Virus record (IMG/VR): IMGVR_UViG_3300019360_000167
Span: 1-21,133 of that record
DNA: 21,133 nt
Reading direction: 5' to 3' (one strand)
Origin: a virus
This document shows positions 7,638 through 15,417 of this stretch, piece after piece (the first letter of the stretch is position 1; every line of letters begins with the position of its first letter). A model generated the notes under the pieces. It did not search any database. It had not been told where the DNA came from and saw only the letters and a list, made by a program, of their open reading frames with translations. The position numbers were made by a program, and so were the translations under genes.

Positions 7638-8486
7638 ATGCCAATCTTCCGGCAATTCCCACTCTCCCGCATCCCGCCGTACGAGTCGCAGCCGTACGAC
7701 CTGCCGCCGGTCCTGACTCCCGGTCCCTGGCAGCTCTACGAAGCCGGCGGGCAGCCATACGAGCCGTCGTTCGGTGCGCTCATGCCGCCGGCGCCGCCGC
7801 AGTACGCGCAGGGAGAAGGGTTCGATCCGAGATTCATCCACTTGGCCCAATCGCCAGGGAGGGAATCGGGAGGCCCACAATCGGCACCATCCCGGCCGCG
7901 GTCGGCCTCGCTTCTCTACTCGCCGGAATTGCGCGGTCTCTATTCGAGCCCGCAGTCACTGCTTGGTGGGTGGAATCCTTCGCCAGAGCTACTGGAGGAA
8001 AACAGGCAGTGGAAGTACCTGGGGAGGTCGCGGGAGCCTCTCCCGGAGAGGGACCAGTCCTTTGAGGCCCGCAGCAACATCCGGCAGGAGAAAGTCAAGT
8101 TGGCCTCGCAGCCACGCACGATGCGGGATGCGGAGGACGCCCCACCGCCACGGGAGCAGCGCCAGTTGGTGGGTCAGCCGAAGTCTGAGGCTCAGAAGCC
8201 CCCTGTTCAGCCGCATGTGAAAGGCCAGTCCGAGGGGAGTCCCTTCAGCAAGGGAACCAGCATTGACGCGCGACTGGCCGGGAAGCTCGGCGTAGGCCGT
8301 GGCGAGATAGCGCCCGGCATGTCTTTCCAGATTGTCAGAGACAGCAAGGGCAAGTGGCAGGTGGTTCCTTCGCTGGACGTCGGTGTTAGCGATGGTAACG
8401 GAGTCACATTCGAGGGGAGCCACAACCCGTTTACCCATACTTGGGGGCTTCGCGGCAAGATCAAGCTTCCGCTTGGGGATCGCTGA
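7638..8486 (+). CDS. Pro-rich cargo-like protein of unknown function, possibly frameshifted
   Basis: The ATG at 7638 has GCGAGGC upstream and gives 282 residues. The first about 70 residues are Pro/Tyr-rich and look disordered. The C-terminal third (from about residue 195) has a charged linker and then beta-prone segments (MSFQIVRDSKGKWQVVPSL, GVTFEGSHN). I recognise no domain. Its Pro-rich start and relaxed base composition resemble the other cargo proteins at 10028, 15418 and 19427, but it lacks their Gly/Ala hydrophobic segment in this frame. Such a segment appears in the frame with codons starting at 7883 (open until a stop at 8065), so two compensating frameshifts between about 7855 and 8065 are possible. 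It ends 3 bases before the next gene. Confidence 0.65.
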   Translation: MPIFRQFPLSRIPPYESQPYDLPPVLTPGPWQLYEAGGQPYEPSFGALMPPAPPQYAQGEGFDPRFIHLAQSPGRESGGPQSAPSRPRSASLLYSPELRGLYSSPQSLLGGWNPSPELLEENRQWKYLGRSREPLPERDQSFEARSNIRQEKVKLASQPRTMRDAEDAPPPREQRQLVGQPKSEAQKPPVQPHVKGQSEGSPFSKGTSIDARLAGKLGVGRGEIAPGMSFQIVRDSKGKWQVVPSLDVGVSDGNGVTFEGSHNPFTHTWGLRGKIKLPLGDR

Positions 8487-8489
8487 GCC

Positions 8490-10028
8490 GTGAACCTCGA
8501 CCAGGCCATCGGCGTCCTGCAGCAGCGCCACGAGAAGATCGCGGCCAGCGTGTCGGGTGCGCCCGCGCCCATGCAGGCGCTGGAGCACGACTACCACCGG
8601 CTGCTCAACCTGCATCCCGAGCACCCGGCGCTGCTGTTCGGCATCGGCACCATCTACGCGCAGACCGACCGCTCGGGCGCCGCGATCGCGATGCTGCGCC
8701 AGTCGGTCGACCGCGGCTCGCTGGGGCCCGAGCCGTGGCTCAACATGGCCGGCGCCTACAAGAACGAGCACAAGGATGCCAGCGCGGCCGCGTGCTACCG
8801 CAAGGCGCTCGAAATCTGCGACCGGCTGGAGCAGCGCAACGAGAAGGCCAGGCGCAACAGCAAGACGCCGCCGATCGACGCGGCGCAGCTGGCCGCGAAC
8901 CGGTGCAATGCCCTGCACGGCATGGCGTCGCTCTACGTCAACGCCGGCCAGCCGGAGAAGATCATCGAATGGGCCGAGAAGTCGCTGGCGGTCAACGCCG
9001 CCGATCGCTTCGCGCTGTGGAACAAGGCGCTGGGCCTGCTGGAAAGCGGCCGGTTCGCCGAGGGCTTCCGGCTCTATGACGAGGCCGGGTTCATGGCCGG
9101 GGGCGTGAAGCCGCCGGAGCGCAAGATCAAGACCTACGGCGGCCTGCCGAAGTGGGACGGCTTACCCGGCCGGACCGTCATCTGCTACGGCGAGCAGGGC
9201 GTGGGCGACGAGATCATGTTCGCCTCGATGCTGCCGGACCTGCTGCGCGACTGCCGCGTGATCATCGATTGCGACCCGCGCCTGCAGGCGATGTTCCGGC
9301 GGTCGTTCCCCGACGCCGAGGCGGTCTACCCGACCAGCGCCTGGGATGCGCCGTTCGACTGGATCAAGGACCACACTGTCGACGCCTGGGTGCCGATGGG
9401 CAGCCTGGGCCGGTACTACCGGCCGGACCTCGCCGCCTTCCCGCGCACGCCGTTCCTCAAGGCCGACCCGGCGAAGGTCGAGCGCTGGCGCTCAGAAATC
9501 AGAAACCAGAAATCTTCTGGCCTTCCGGCTTCTGACTTCCGTCCTCTGAAAGTCGGCATCAGCTGGGCCGGCGGCCTGAAGAAGACGCGCTTCGACCAGC
9601 GCAGCATGGATCTGAGCGCATGGGCCGACATCCTGCGCGTGCCCGGCATCGGGTGGTATTCGCTGCAGTACCACCCGCAGGCGGCGGACGAGTGCGCCCA
9701 GGTCGGCGCATTGATCGGCGTGCCGATCCACCATTGGGGCGATATCGTGAACGACTTCGAGGAGCTGGCCGGCTTCCTCGCCAACCTCGACCTGGTCATC
9801 ACGGTCAACACGACGGTCGTGCACCTCGCCGGCGCGCTCGGCATCCCGACGTGGTGCCTGACGCCCGCGATGTGCGCCTGGCGCTACCAGTGCCAGGGCC
9901 CGATGCCCTGGTACGGCAGCGTCGAGATGTTCCGGCAGCAGAAGGCAGGCGAGTGGGGGCCGGTGCTGGCGGCCGTGCACGAGCGGCTGGCGGCGATGAT
10001 GCCGCTCGTGACGTGGGAGGCGGCGTAA
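8490..10028 (+). CDS. TPR-containing glycosyltransferase (GT9-like C-terminal half)
   Basis: GTG start at 8490, three bases after the previous stop; 512 residues. Residues 1-200 form TPR-like helical pairs (PEHPALLFGIGTIYAQTD, EPWLNMAGAYKN, ADRFALWNKALGLLESGRF). From about 225 there is a glycosyltransferase fold related to heptosyltransferases and other TPR-linked transferases: YGEQGVGDEIMFASMLPDL (233-251), VGISWAGG (355-362) and LVITVNTTVVHLAGALG (435-451), the nucleotide-sugar binding region. Residues 335-352 are encoded by a palindromic element (9491-9550) placed in frame in the loop before the second nucleotide-binding strand. The gene overlaps the next by one base (TAATG). Its place in a virion operon suggests glycosylation of a virion or host-surface component; the substrate is unknown. 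Confidence 0.85.
   Translation: MNLDQAIGVLQQRHEKIAASVSGAPAPMQALEHDYHRLLNLHPEHPALLFGIGTIYAQTDRSGAAIAMLRQSVDRGSLGPEPWLNMAGAYKNEHKDASAAACYRKALEICDRLEQRNEKARRNSKTPPIDAAQLAANRCNALHGMASLYVNAGQPEKIIEWAEKSLAVNAADRFALWNKALGLLESGRFAEGFRLYDEAGFMAGGVKPPERKIKTYGGLPKWDGLPGRTVICYGEQGVGDEIMFASMLPDLLRDCRVIIDCDPRLQAMFRRSFPDAEAVYPTSAWDAPFDWIKDHTVDAWVPMGSLGRYYRPDLAAFPRTPFLKADPAKVERWRSEIRNQKSSGLPASDFRPLKVGISWAGGLKKTRFDQRSMDLSAWADILRVPGIGWYSLQYHPQAADECAQVGALIGVPIHHWGDIVNDFEELAGFLANLDLVITVNTTVVHLAGALGIPTWCLTPAMCAWRYQCQGPMPWYGSVEMFRQQKAGEWGPVLAAVHERLAAMMPLVTWEAA
9491..9550. repeat. Quasi-palindrome 2, in frame inside the TPR-glycosyltransferase gene
   Basis: The left arm (9492-9513) is TCAGAAATCAGAAACC plus AGAAAT. 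The right arm (9514-9550) is built from CTTCTGGCC, TTCTGACTTCC and TCCTCTGA. The arms pair with A/G-type differences. Composition and unit structure match the intergenic elements at 17345 and 13275. The length keeps the reading frame open and encodes 18 residues (335-352). Confidence 0.75.
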
Positions 10029-11290
10029 TGGCTGATCCGTGGGACACGTTGTCGCCATCGGCATGGACCCGCGCGGCAATGTCGCATCCGTTGGGCGCCG
10101 CAGCGTACAACGCCTGGCGGCAGGGGGATCGCGCCGGCATTCTGGGCATGGTGCCGGACGATGTCCGTCGGGCGTGGTCGCCATGGCTGCTGCCGCTGGC
10201 GAACCCGGCGGTATTCGTGGACACCGTGTCGCCTGGCGCCGCGGTGCGTGACACATTGCATGCGTCCGGCGATCTGGCTCGCGCTGCCATGCGCGGCGAT
10301 CCCGTGGGCGCGCTGGGCGCTACCGGCATGGGCTTGCTGTCGATAGCCGGCCTCGTGCCGTGGCTCGCGCCAGCCAAGGTCGCCACGACAACCACCCAGG
10401 GCGCGGCGAGGGCGGCAGTGCCCGTTGCCACCACAGAGGGCAGGGGGCCGGCAAAGCCTCTGATGCCGGATCTCATGCCGTTGGTGCCGGCGGGCGGCGT
10501 GCAAAACGCCTCGAAAAGTGTTATGATCTCTGATCCTATCCCGAGGTCACAAAGGCCGTTTTCGGCGGACTATCCGACAGGAGCGCGCTCCGATGACAGC
10601 GGTCGACTCACCCACGACATCGAAGGAAGAGAACTCGTCGCAGACCGGGTGGTCGGTCGAAGAGTGGTGGGCGGAGAAGATGTTGCCGTCACGCAAGCAG
10701 AACTTGACCCCATCACAACGCGCCTTACAGGCAGCCCTGCTAAGGTTGTTGCGCCGCGCGCGCTTCCAAGAAAAGCAGTCGGAGTCTACGAGCAATGGCG
10801 CAACCCCGTAACGGGGGAACGCGAGCGAGCCATTGCCCTGAGTAAGGCGCTATCAGCGCAGGACACGCCGCGCGTCCTTGGTCACGAAGTCGGCCACGCC
10901 ATATCGAGGATGGCTGACGACATACCAGCCGACGGCATCGAGACAAAGCTCCGCCAGGTCTACAACGACCTGAACGCGCGTGACTGGCGGGTCGAGAAAA
11001 GCGCCAAGACGGGCGAGCCTGTTCCGCGGCGTTACTGGATCGGCCCCGAGCAGCAAGGCTACACGGGCGCGCACATCCCCCGGGAACTGATGGCCGAGGC
11101 GATCCGCGCCTACATGACAGACCCCAACTACCTGAAGACCGTTGCGCCGGAAGTGGCCGCGCGGACTCGCAAGTATGCCAATCCGAATCCCCTGACCTCG
11201 CGAACCATTCAGTTCAATTCGATGCTGCTGCCGCTGGCGGCGGGCGGCTTCGGGACGCTCATGCCGCCGGTCTTCGGCGAGGAGCGCTGA
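10028..11290 (+). CDS. Modular cargo protein with HExxH metallopeptidase-like domain
   Basis: The ATG overlaps the previous stop (TAATG); 420 residues. Order: N-terminal region with Trp/Pro-rich helices (1-80); Gly/Ala hydrophobic segment GALGATGMGLLSIAGLVP (94-111); a conserved-looking block RPFSADYPTGA...GRLTHDIEGREL (176-203) of the type I associate with large polyvalent phage proteins; then HEVGH (286-290), the zinc-binding HExxH motif, with E357 in LMAEAIRAY a plausible third ligand. The C-terminal NPNPLTSRTIQFNSMLL and GFGTLMP tail is repeated in the orphan gene at 20585. The stretch 10500-10810 is lower in GC than the flanks, suggesting a swapped module. Inferred role: a virion-packaged or host-directed metalloprotease; activity is not proven. 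Confidence 0.8.
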   Translation: MADPWDTLSPSAWTRAAMSHPLGAAAYNAWRQGDRAGILGMVPDDVRRAWSPWLLPLANPAVFVDTVSPGAAVRDTLHASGDLARAAMRGDPVGALGATGMGLLSIAGLVPWLAPAKVATTTTQGAARAAVPVATTEGRGPAKPLMPDLMPLVPAGGVQNASKSVMISDPIPRSQRPFSADYPTGARSDDSGRLTHDIEGRELVADRVVGRRVVGGEDVAVTQAELDPITTRLTGSPAKVVAPRALPRKAVGVYEQWRNPVTGERERAIALSKALSAQDTPRVLGHEVGHAISRMADDIPADGIETKLRQVYNDLNARDWRVEKSAKTGEPVPRRYWIGPEQQGYTGAHIPRELMAEAIRAYMTDPNYLKTVAPEVAARTRKYANPNPLTSRTIQFNSMLLPLAAGGFGTLMPPVFGEER

Positions 11291-11292
11291 CC

Positions 11293-11808
11293 ATGACGCT
11301 GATCACCGACGCCTACCGCGAGCAGAACCGCCAGCTGCACGCCGGCCGCGCCGACTACGGCACCTCGGGCAAGGCCTGGGCGCCGCAGGTGCGGCCGCTC
11401 GCCGACTGGGGCCGCAAGGCGGTCCTCGATTTCGGCTGCGGCAAGGCCACGCTCGCCGCGAGGCTCGGGCCGGCGTACCGGATCACGAACCATGACCCCT
11501 GCATCGAGGGGCTGGACGCGACGCCGGCGCCGCACCCCGTCGTGGTGTGCGGCGACGTGCTGGAGCATGTCGAGCCGGAGTGCCTCGAGGCGGTGCTCGC
11601 CGAGCTGCGCCGCGTGACGCAGGAGGTCGGGCTGTTCGTCGTCCACCTCACGGCGGCGAAGAAGACGCTGCCCGACGGCCGCAACGCGCACCTGATCCAG
11701 CAGCCGGCCGCCTGGTGGCAGGCCCGCATCACCGCCGCCGGCTTCGCGATCGAGCAGCAGGGCGCCGTCGGGCACGAGGCGTGGTTCGTCGTGAGGCCGG
11801 CTCAATGA
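11293..11808 (+). CDS. Class I SAM-dependent methyltransferase-like protein
   Basis: The ATG lies two bases after the previous stop; 171 residues, short for the family. Motif I is present as VLDFGCGKATLAARLG (residues 44-59), and HDP and the DVLEHVEPE stretch (about 92-100) correspond to the acidic loop and motif IV region. Both are usual in small-molecule and carbohydrate methyltransferases. It sits between a metallopeptidase-like gene and a glycosyltransferase and overlaps the latter by four bases (ATGA), so it probably acts on a sugar or other group made by the same operon. No DNA-methylase motif (DPPY/NPPY) is seen. Confidence 0.82.
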   Translation: MTLITDAYREQNRQLHAGRADYGTSGKAWAPQVRPLADWGRKAVLDFGCGKATLAARLGPAYRITNHDPCIEGLDATPAPHPVVVCGDVLEHVEPECLEAVLAELRRVTQEVGLFVVHLTAAKKTLPDGRNAHLIQQPAAWWQARITAAGFAIEQQGAVGHEAWFVVRPAQ

Positions 11809-12614
11809 TCCTTCAGCAGACTTCAGGACAAGCCCTTCTGCAGGCCCCGGGGCAGGCCGAGCCGCTGCTCGTCTTCATCGGTTTCGACCCGCGCGAGGAG
11901 ATCGCGTTCGACGTGTGCCGGCATTCGCTGCTGCGTCGCTCGTCGGTGCCGCTCCACGTCAGGGCACTGCGCCAGGACGGGCTTCGCGTTGCCGGGCTGT
12001 ACCGCCGCGCCTGCTTCGTGCGCGACGGCCAGCGGGTCGATGCCATCGACGGCCGGCCGTTCTCGACCGAGTTCAGCTTCACGCGCTTCCTCGTGCCGGC
12101 GCTGTGCCGATACGAGGGCTGGGCGCTGTTCGTCGACTGCGATTTCCTGTTCCTGGCCGACGTCGCCGAGCTGTGCCGGCACATGGACGAGAGCAAGGCC
12201 GTCATGGTCTGCCGGCAGCGCCACGACCCGGCCGAGGGCGTGAAGATGGATGGGCAGGCGCAGAGCCGCTACCGGCGCAAGAACTGGTCGTCCTTCATGT
12301 TGCTCAATTGCGGGCATCCGGCCGTGAAGCGCCTGACCGTTGCCGCGGTGAACGAACAGCCGGGATCCTGGTTGCACGGGTTCGAGTGGCTGGAGGACGG
12401 CCGGATCGGCGACCTGCCGCACGCGTGGAACTGGATCGCCGGCACGACGCGCGGCAGCCCCAAGGCGATTCACTACACGTCGGGCGGGCCATGGTTCACC
12501 GACCATGCGTCGGTCGCGTTCGCGCGCGAATGGCGCGACGAGCATGCACGGACACGCGCGGCCGCGACGACCGGCGCCGCCGAGACCCAAACCGTGTCGG
12601 AGGAGGCCGCGTGA
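11805..12614 (+). CDS. Glycosyltransferase with DxD motif (GT8-like)
   Basis: The ATG overlaps the methyltransferase stop (ATGA); 269 residues. After a Gln-rich N-terminus, LLVFIGFDPREEIAFDVCRHSLL opens a nucleotide-sugar binding fold. FTRFLVPALCRYEGWALFVDCDFLFL carries the DxD metal/nucleotide-sugar motif (FVDCDF), and later IGDLPHAWNWIAG and IHYTSGGPWF resemble the C-terminal parts of GT8-type transferases. No signal or membrane segment is seen. With the TPR-glycosyltransferase and methyltransferase it forms a three-enzyme sugar-modification set inside the virion operon. Substrate unknown. Confidence 0.8.
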   Translation: MILQQTSGQALLQAPGQAEPLLVFIGFDPREEIAFDVCRHSLLRRSSVPLHVRALRQDGLRVAGLYRRACFVRDGQRVDAIDGRPFSTEFSFTRFLVPALCRYEGWALFVDCDFLFLADVAELCRHMDESKAVMVCRQRHDPAEGVKMDGQAQSRYRRKNWSSFMLLNCGHPAVKRLTVAAVNEQPGSWLHGFEWLEDGRIGDLPHAWNWIAGTTRGSPKAIHYTSGGPWFTDHASVAFAREWRDEHARTRAAATTGAAETQTVSEEAA

Positions 12615-12653
12615 CGCTTCAACAGACCCGGGCCAGGAAGAGGAGGGCGCGCC

Positions 12654-13274
12654 GTGGCGACGCTGGCTGACCTGCGCGCCCGCATCGCGGATGACCTCGA
12701 TCGGTCGGACCTCACGTCGCAGATCGACGCCGCCATCCGTGACGCCGTCGAGCACTACGAGTCCGAGCGCTTCGTGTTCAACGAGGTGGTGGGTGCCACG
12801 GCGACGTTCAGCAGCAGCGTGGACTCGATCCCGCTCGCGTCGCTCCCGGTGGCCTTCACCCGCGTCGACCGCATCCGCATCGACGATGGCGGCGCCGACC
12901 TGGTCGACCTGGTGCCGCGCGACTACGCCTGGCTGATGGCGGCGCAGGATGCCAGGGCGGTGGCACGGCCGGTCGAATACTGCATCTACGCCGATCGCAT
13001 CCAGCTCGACAGCCGGCCCGACCGGGACTACGCGGCGATCCTCGATGGCGTGCGGCGCATCAGCACCGCCAGCGCCGCGACCGACAGCAGCGCCTGGTTC
13101 AACGACGGCAAGCGCCTGGTCCGCGCCCGCGCCAAGGCCGAGCTCTACGCCCACGTCATCAAGGAGTTCCCGCAGGCCGAGGCGATGGCGGCGGTCGAAC
13201 GGCGCGAGTACCGCGCGCTGAAGCAGAAGCTCAACACGCGCAACAGCGGGCGGGTGCGCCCGACGGAGTTCTAG
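12654..13274 (+). CDS. Phage head-tail adaptor-like protein (SU10-type)
   Basis: The GTG at 12654 has a strong AGGAGG 8 bases upstream; 206 residues. The N-terminal VATLADLRARIADDLDRSDL, then IDAAIRDAVEHYESERFVFNE, is the pattern I recognise from SU10-like phage adaptor proteins that sit between portal and tail in short-tailed phages. It is alpha-helical at both ends with a beta middle, and the C-terminus is basic. Third-position GC is very high, like the capsid gene. A short GTG frame of 19 codons (12612-12671) overlaps its start and begins like the gene at 11805 (MTLQQT vs MILQQT); I treat that as a remnant. A quasi-palindrome follows the stop. Confidence 0.72.
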   Translation: MATLADLRARIADDLDRSDLTSQIDAAIRDAVEHYESERFVFNEVVGATATFSSSVDSIPLASLPVAFTRVDRIRIDDGGADLVDLVPRDYAWLMAAQDARAVARPVEYCIYADRIQLDSRPDRDYAAILDGVRRISTASAATDSSAWFNDGKRLVRARAKAELYAHVIKEFPQAEAMAAVERREYRALKQKLNTRNSGRVRPTEF

Positions 13275-13391
13275 CCGGAGGACAGAGGACAGATGACGGA
13301 GGACAGAAAAGCGAAACCCAAGAGGGCAGAGCGGGGAAGGGCGGGGCAGGAGTTCATTCTGTCCTCCGTCAACCGTCCTCTGTCCTCTGCG
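13275..13391. repeat. Quasi-palindrome 3, directly after adaptor stop codon
   Basis: The left arm (13277-13308) and right arm (13357-13389) are near-perfect complements made of GGACAG/GGACGG units, with about four differences. The loop of about 48 bases is G/A-rich. It starts within three bases of the TAG at 13272-13274. There is no T run after the right arm, so it is not a standard intrinsic terminator. Confidence 0.85.
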
Positions 13392-13469
13392 AAGAAAGCG
13401 CGACGCCGCAAGCGTCTCGCTCTGCTGCTCGCCGGCTACGCGCTCGCGCAGGAACAGGAGGTTTCGTGA
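13293..13469 (+). CDS. Possible 58-residue small protein starting inside the palindrome
   Basis: An ATG at 13293, inside the left arm, opens a frame through loop and right arm and continues into a sequence-like tail: KKARRRKRLALLLAGYALAQ, a basic cluster then a hydrophobic stretch. It ends at a TGA sharing its A with the next start (TGATG at 13467-13471). The tail (13389-13469) looks like genuine coding sequence in phase with an operon junction; the N-terminal part is palindrome-derived. It may be a small membrane-associated peptide whose original N-terminus was replaced by the element. Function unknown. Confidence 0.35.
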   Translation: MTEDRKAKPKRAERGRAGQEFILSSVNRPLSSAKKARRRKRLALLLAGYALAQEQEVS

Positions 13470-13921
13470 TGTGGTGGAACCAGACGCCGCCCTGGATGCA
13501 GGGCATGGGGCAGGGCGGCCAGCCGGGCATGACGCCCGGCGCCGGCATGCCGCCGTATCGCAACGCCCCGATGAACATGAACCCGGTGCAGATGGGGCCG
13601 CCCGGCTCGATTCCCGTCGCGCCGCCACCTGCCGCGCAGCAGGGCCAGCGGCCCGTTGATCCGGCGCAGATGGGCATGCTGGCGGCGATGCTGGCGCAGC
13701 AAACGCAGAAGCCAATGACATCCGTGGCGCAGCGGGCCGCCGCAGCCGGCGCAACTGGTGTTGGCGGACCGCTGCCCGGCGGCGCGGCCGCGGTGCCCGC
13801 GGGCGCGGCCGCAGTGCCCGCCGGCGCTGCCGCGGTACCCGCCGGCATGGACCCGAGCCAACTCGGGATGCTGGCGCAGTTCCTTGCGCGGCAGGGCATC
13901 CTGGGCGGCCTCGGTCGCTGA
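13469..13921 (+). CDS. Met/Pro/Gly-rich disordered virion-associated protein
   Basis: 150 residues from ATG 13469, chosen over GTG 13466 because AGGAGG (13456-13461) then lies 7 bases away. The N-terminal half is rich in Met, Pro, Gly and Gln (MNMNPVQMGPP). There is a triple AAAVPAG repeat (residues 105-125) and a short helical end LGMLAQFLARQG. The partial protein at 20815 has the same composition and a similar GMLI...LLPGMMQQRG ending. Location between adaptor and nozzle suggests a virion component or internal protein; no family recognised. Confidence 0.7.
   Translation: MWWNQTPPWMQGMGQGGQPGMTPGAGMPPYRNAPMNMNPVQMGPPGSIPVAPPPAAQQGQRPVDPAQMGMLAAMLAQQTQKPMTSVAQRAAAAGATGVGGPLPGGAAAVPAGAAAVPAGAAAVPAGMDPSQLGMLAQFLARQGILGGLGR
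13781..13843 (+). repeat. Three in-frame 21-bp tandem repeats
   Basis: Three units (13781, 13802, 13823) each encode GAAAVPA. The first two differ at only two bases, while the third has drifted at synonymous sites, so selection on the encoded linker is likely. Confidence 0.9.
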
Positions 13922-13922
13922 C

Positions 13923-15383
13923 ATGCGCGTCGCCCTGGGCCCGCTCGCACCCGACAACCCCGACCTCGGCAACGCCGGGCTCGAGGATGCGGTGAACTGC
14001 ATCCCGCTGGACACGGCCTACGGGCCGTTCCCGGACACGCAGGTGTTCTCCGCGTCGATCTCCGGGCGGGCCCAGGGCGCCTGGTCGACCCGCGACACAT
14101 CGGGCACCGTCAGCACCTTCGCCGCCACCGCGGGCCAGATCTACAAGGCCAGCGCCACGGGCTGGGCCAACGTCTCGCGCACCGCCAGCTACACGACGGC
14201 GACCGACGGCTCCTGGGCGTTCGCGACCTTCGGCAACACCTGCCTGGCCGTGAACGGGCTCGACGCCATGCAGGTCTACACGCTCGGCAGCTCCTCGCGA
14301 TTCCTCGACCAGAGCGCCAGCGCCAGCGCGCCGCTCGCCGCCTCGATCTGCGTGGTGCGCGACTTCGTGTTCGCGGGCCGCCTGTCGACCCAACAGCACC
14401 GCCTGCAGTGGTGCCAGATCAACAACCCGCTGCGCTGGACGGCGAGCGCCCGGGCGCAGTCGGACAGCCAGGGCCTGCCGGGCGAAGGCGGCGCGATCGT
14501 GGCCATGACCGGCGGCGACTTCGCCACCGTCCTGGCGCAGCGCTCGATCTGGCGCGGCACCTATGTCGGCTCGCCGGTGATCTTCCGGTTCGACGAGGTC
14601 GTGCCCAACATCGGCTGCGCCGCACAGGGCAGCGTGGCGCGCTTCCAGAACCTGACGTTCTTCCTGTCGCAGAGCGGCTTCTATCTCTTCGACGGCGCCC
14701 AGGCGGTGCCGATCGGCAACAACCTGATCGACCGCTTCTTCCTCGACGACCGCAACCCCTCGTTCCTGAACCGCATCACATCGGTCATCGACCCGATCAA
14801 CAAGCTCTACATCGTCAGCTACCCCAGCAACGCCAGCACGTCAGGCACGGCCGACCGGATGCTGCTCTACAACTGGGCGGCCCGGCGCTGGGCCCGCGCC
14901 GAGGTGAGCCTGGAGCTGATCTTCTCCGGGCTCAGCGCCGGCTACACGCTGGAAGAGCTGGATGCGCTTTCCGGCAGCCTCGATGACCTGCCGTTCAGCC
15001 TCGACAGCGACGCCTGGGCCGGCGGCAACACCATCATCTCGGGCTTCAATCCCGTGCACCGCATGGTGACGTTCGACGGCGCCGCCAGGACGGCGCGCTT
15101 CATCACCGGCGAGGCGCAGCTGATCCCCGACCGGCGTGCGTTCATGACCGCCGTGCGGCCGCTGGTGCAGGGTAACGCCAGCACAGCCATCACCGTGCAG
15201 GTCGGCAAGCGCGATCGGCTGGTCGACAGCGTGTCGTACACGACGGCCTCGGCGATGAATGCCAACGGCCTGTGCCCGGTGCGCGCCAACGCCCGCTTCC
15301 ACCGCCTGCGCATGGACATCAGCGCCGGCTTCACCCAGGCCTTGGGGTTCGATCTCACGGCCGGACCGGAGGGACTGCGGTGA
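13923..15383 (+). CDS. Large beta-rich tail protein, probable tail nozzle/hub
   Basis: 486 residues from ATG 13923, two bases after the previous stop. The N-terminal ALGPLAPDNPDLGNAGLEDA and repeated beta segments (IWRGTYVGSPVIFRF, LTFFLSQSGFYLFDG, MLLYNWAARRWARAE) are those of a beta-propeller-like phage protein. In short-tailed phages such a protein (P22 gp10 or T7 gp12 functional analogue) follows the adaptor and forms the tail nozzle. The assignment rests on overall pattern and on the adaptor upstream. High third-position GC groups it with the capsid and adaptor. A GTG frame of 12 codons (15380-15418) spans the gap to the next gene. Confidence 0.72.
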   Translation: MRVALGPLAPDNPDLGNAGLEDAVNCIPLDTAYGPFPDTQVFSASISGRAQGAWSTRDTSGTVSTFAATAGQIYKASATGWANVSRTASYTTATDGSWAFATFGNTCLAVNGLDAMQVYTLGSSSRFLDQSASASAPLAASICVVRDFVFAGRLSTQQHRLQWCQINNPLRWTASARAQSDSQGLPGEGGAIVAMTGGDFATVLAQRSIWRGTYVGSPVIFRFDEVVPNIGCAAQGSVARFQNLTFFLSQSGFYLFDGAQAVPIGNNLIDRFFLDDRNPSFLNRITSVIDPINKLYIVSYPSNASTSGTADRMLLYNWAARRWARAEVSLELIFSGLSAGYTLEELDALSGSLDDLPFSLDSDAWAGGNTIISGFNPVHRMVTFDGAARTARFITGEAQLIPDRRAFMTAVRPLVQGNASTAITVQVGKRDRLVDSVSYTTASAMNANGLCPVRANARFHRLRMDISAGFTQALGFDLTAGPEGLR

Positions 15384-15417
15384 ACGCTGACACGTACAAG
15401 CCGATGGAGGCGACGTG

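Noticed and set aside
10593-10811. 72-codon ORF nested out of frame in the 10028 gene
   Set aside because: Its translation looks protein-like, but there is no ribosome binding site and the main frame carries conserved blocks on both sides.
12612-12671. 19-codon GTG frame beginning like the 11805 glycosyltransferase
   Set aside because: Too short and overlaps the adaptor start; probably a remnant of start-region duplication.
11823-14399. 858-codon minus-strand open frame
   Set aside because: Spans several plus-strand genes and two junctions including a palindrome; Arg/Ala/Gly-rich composition typical of antisense reading.
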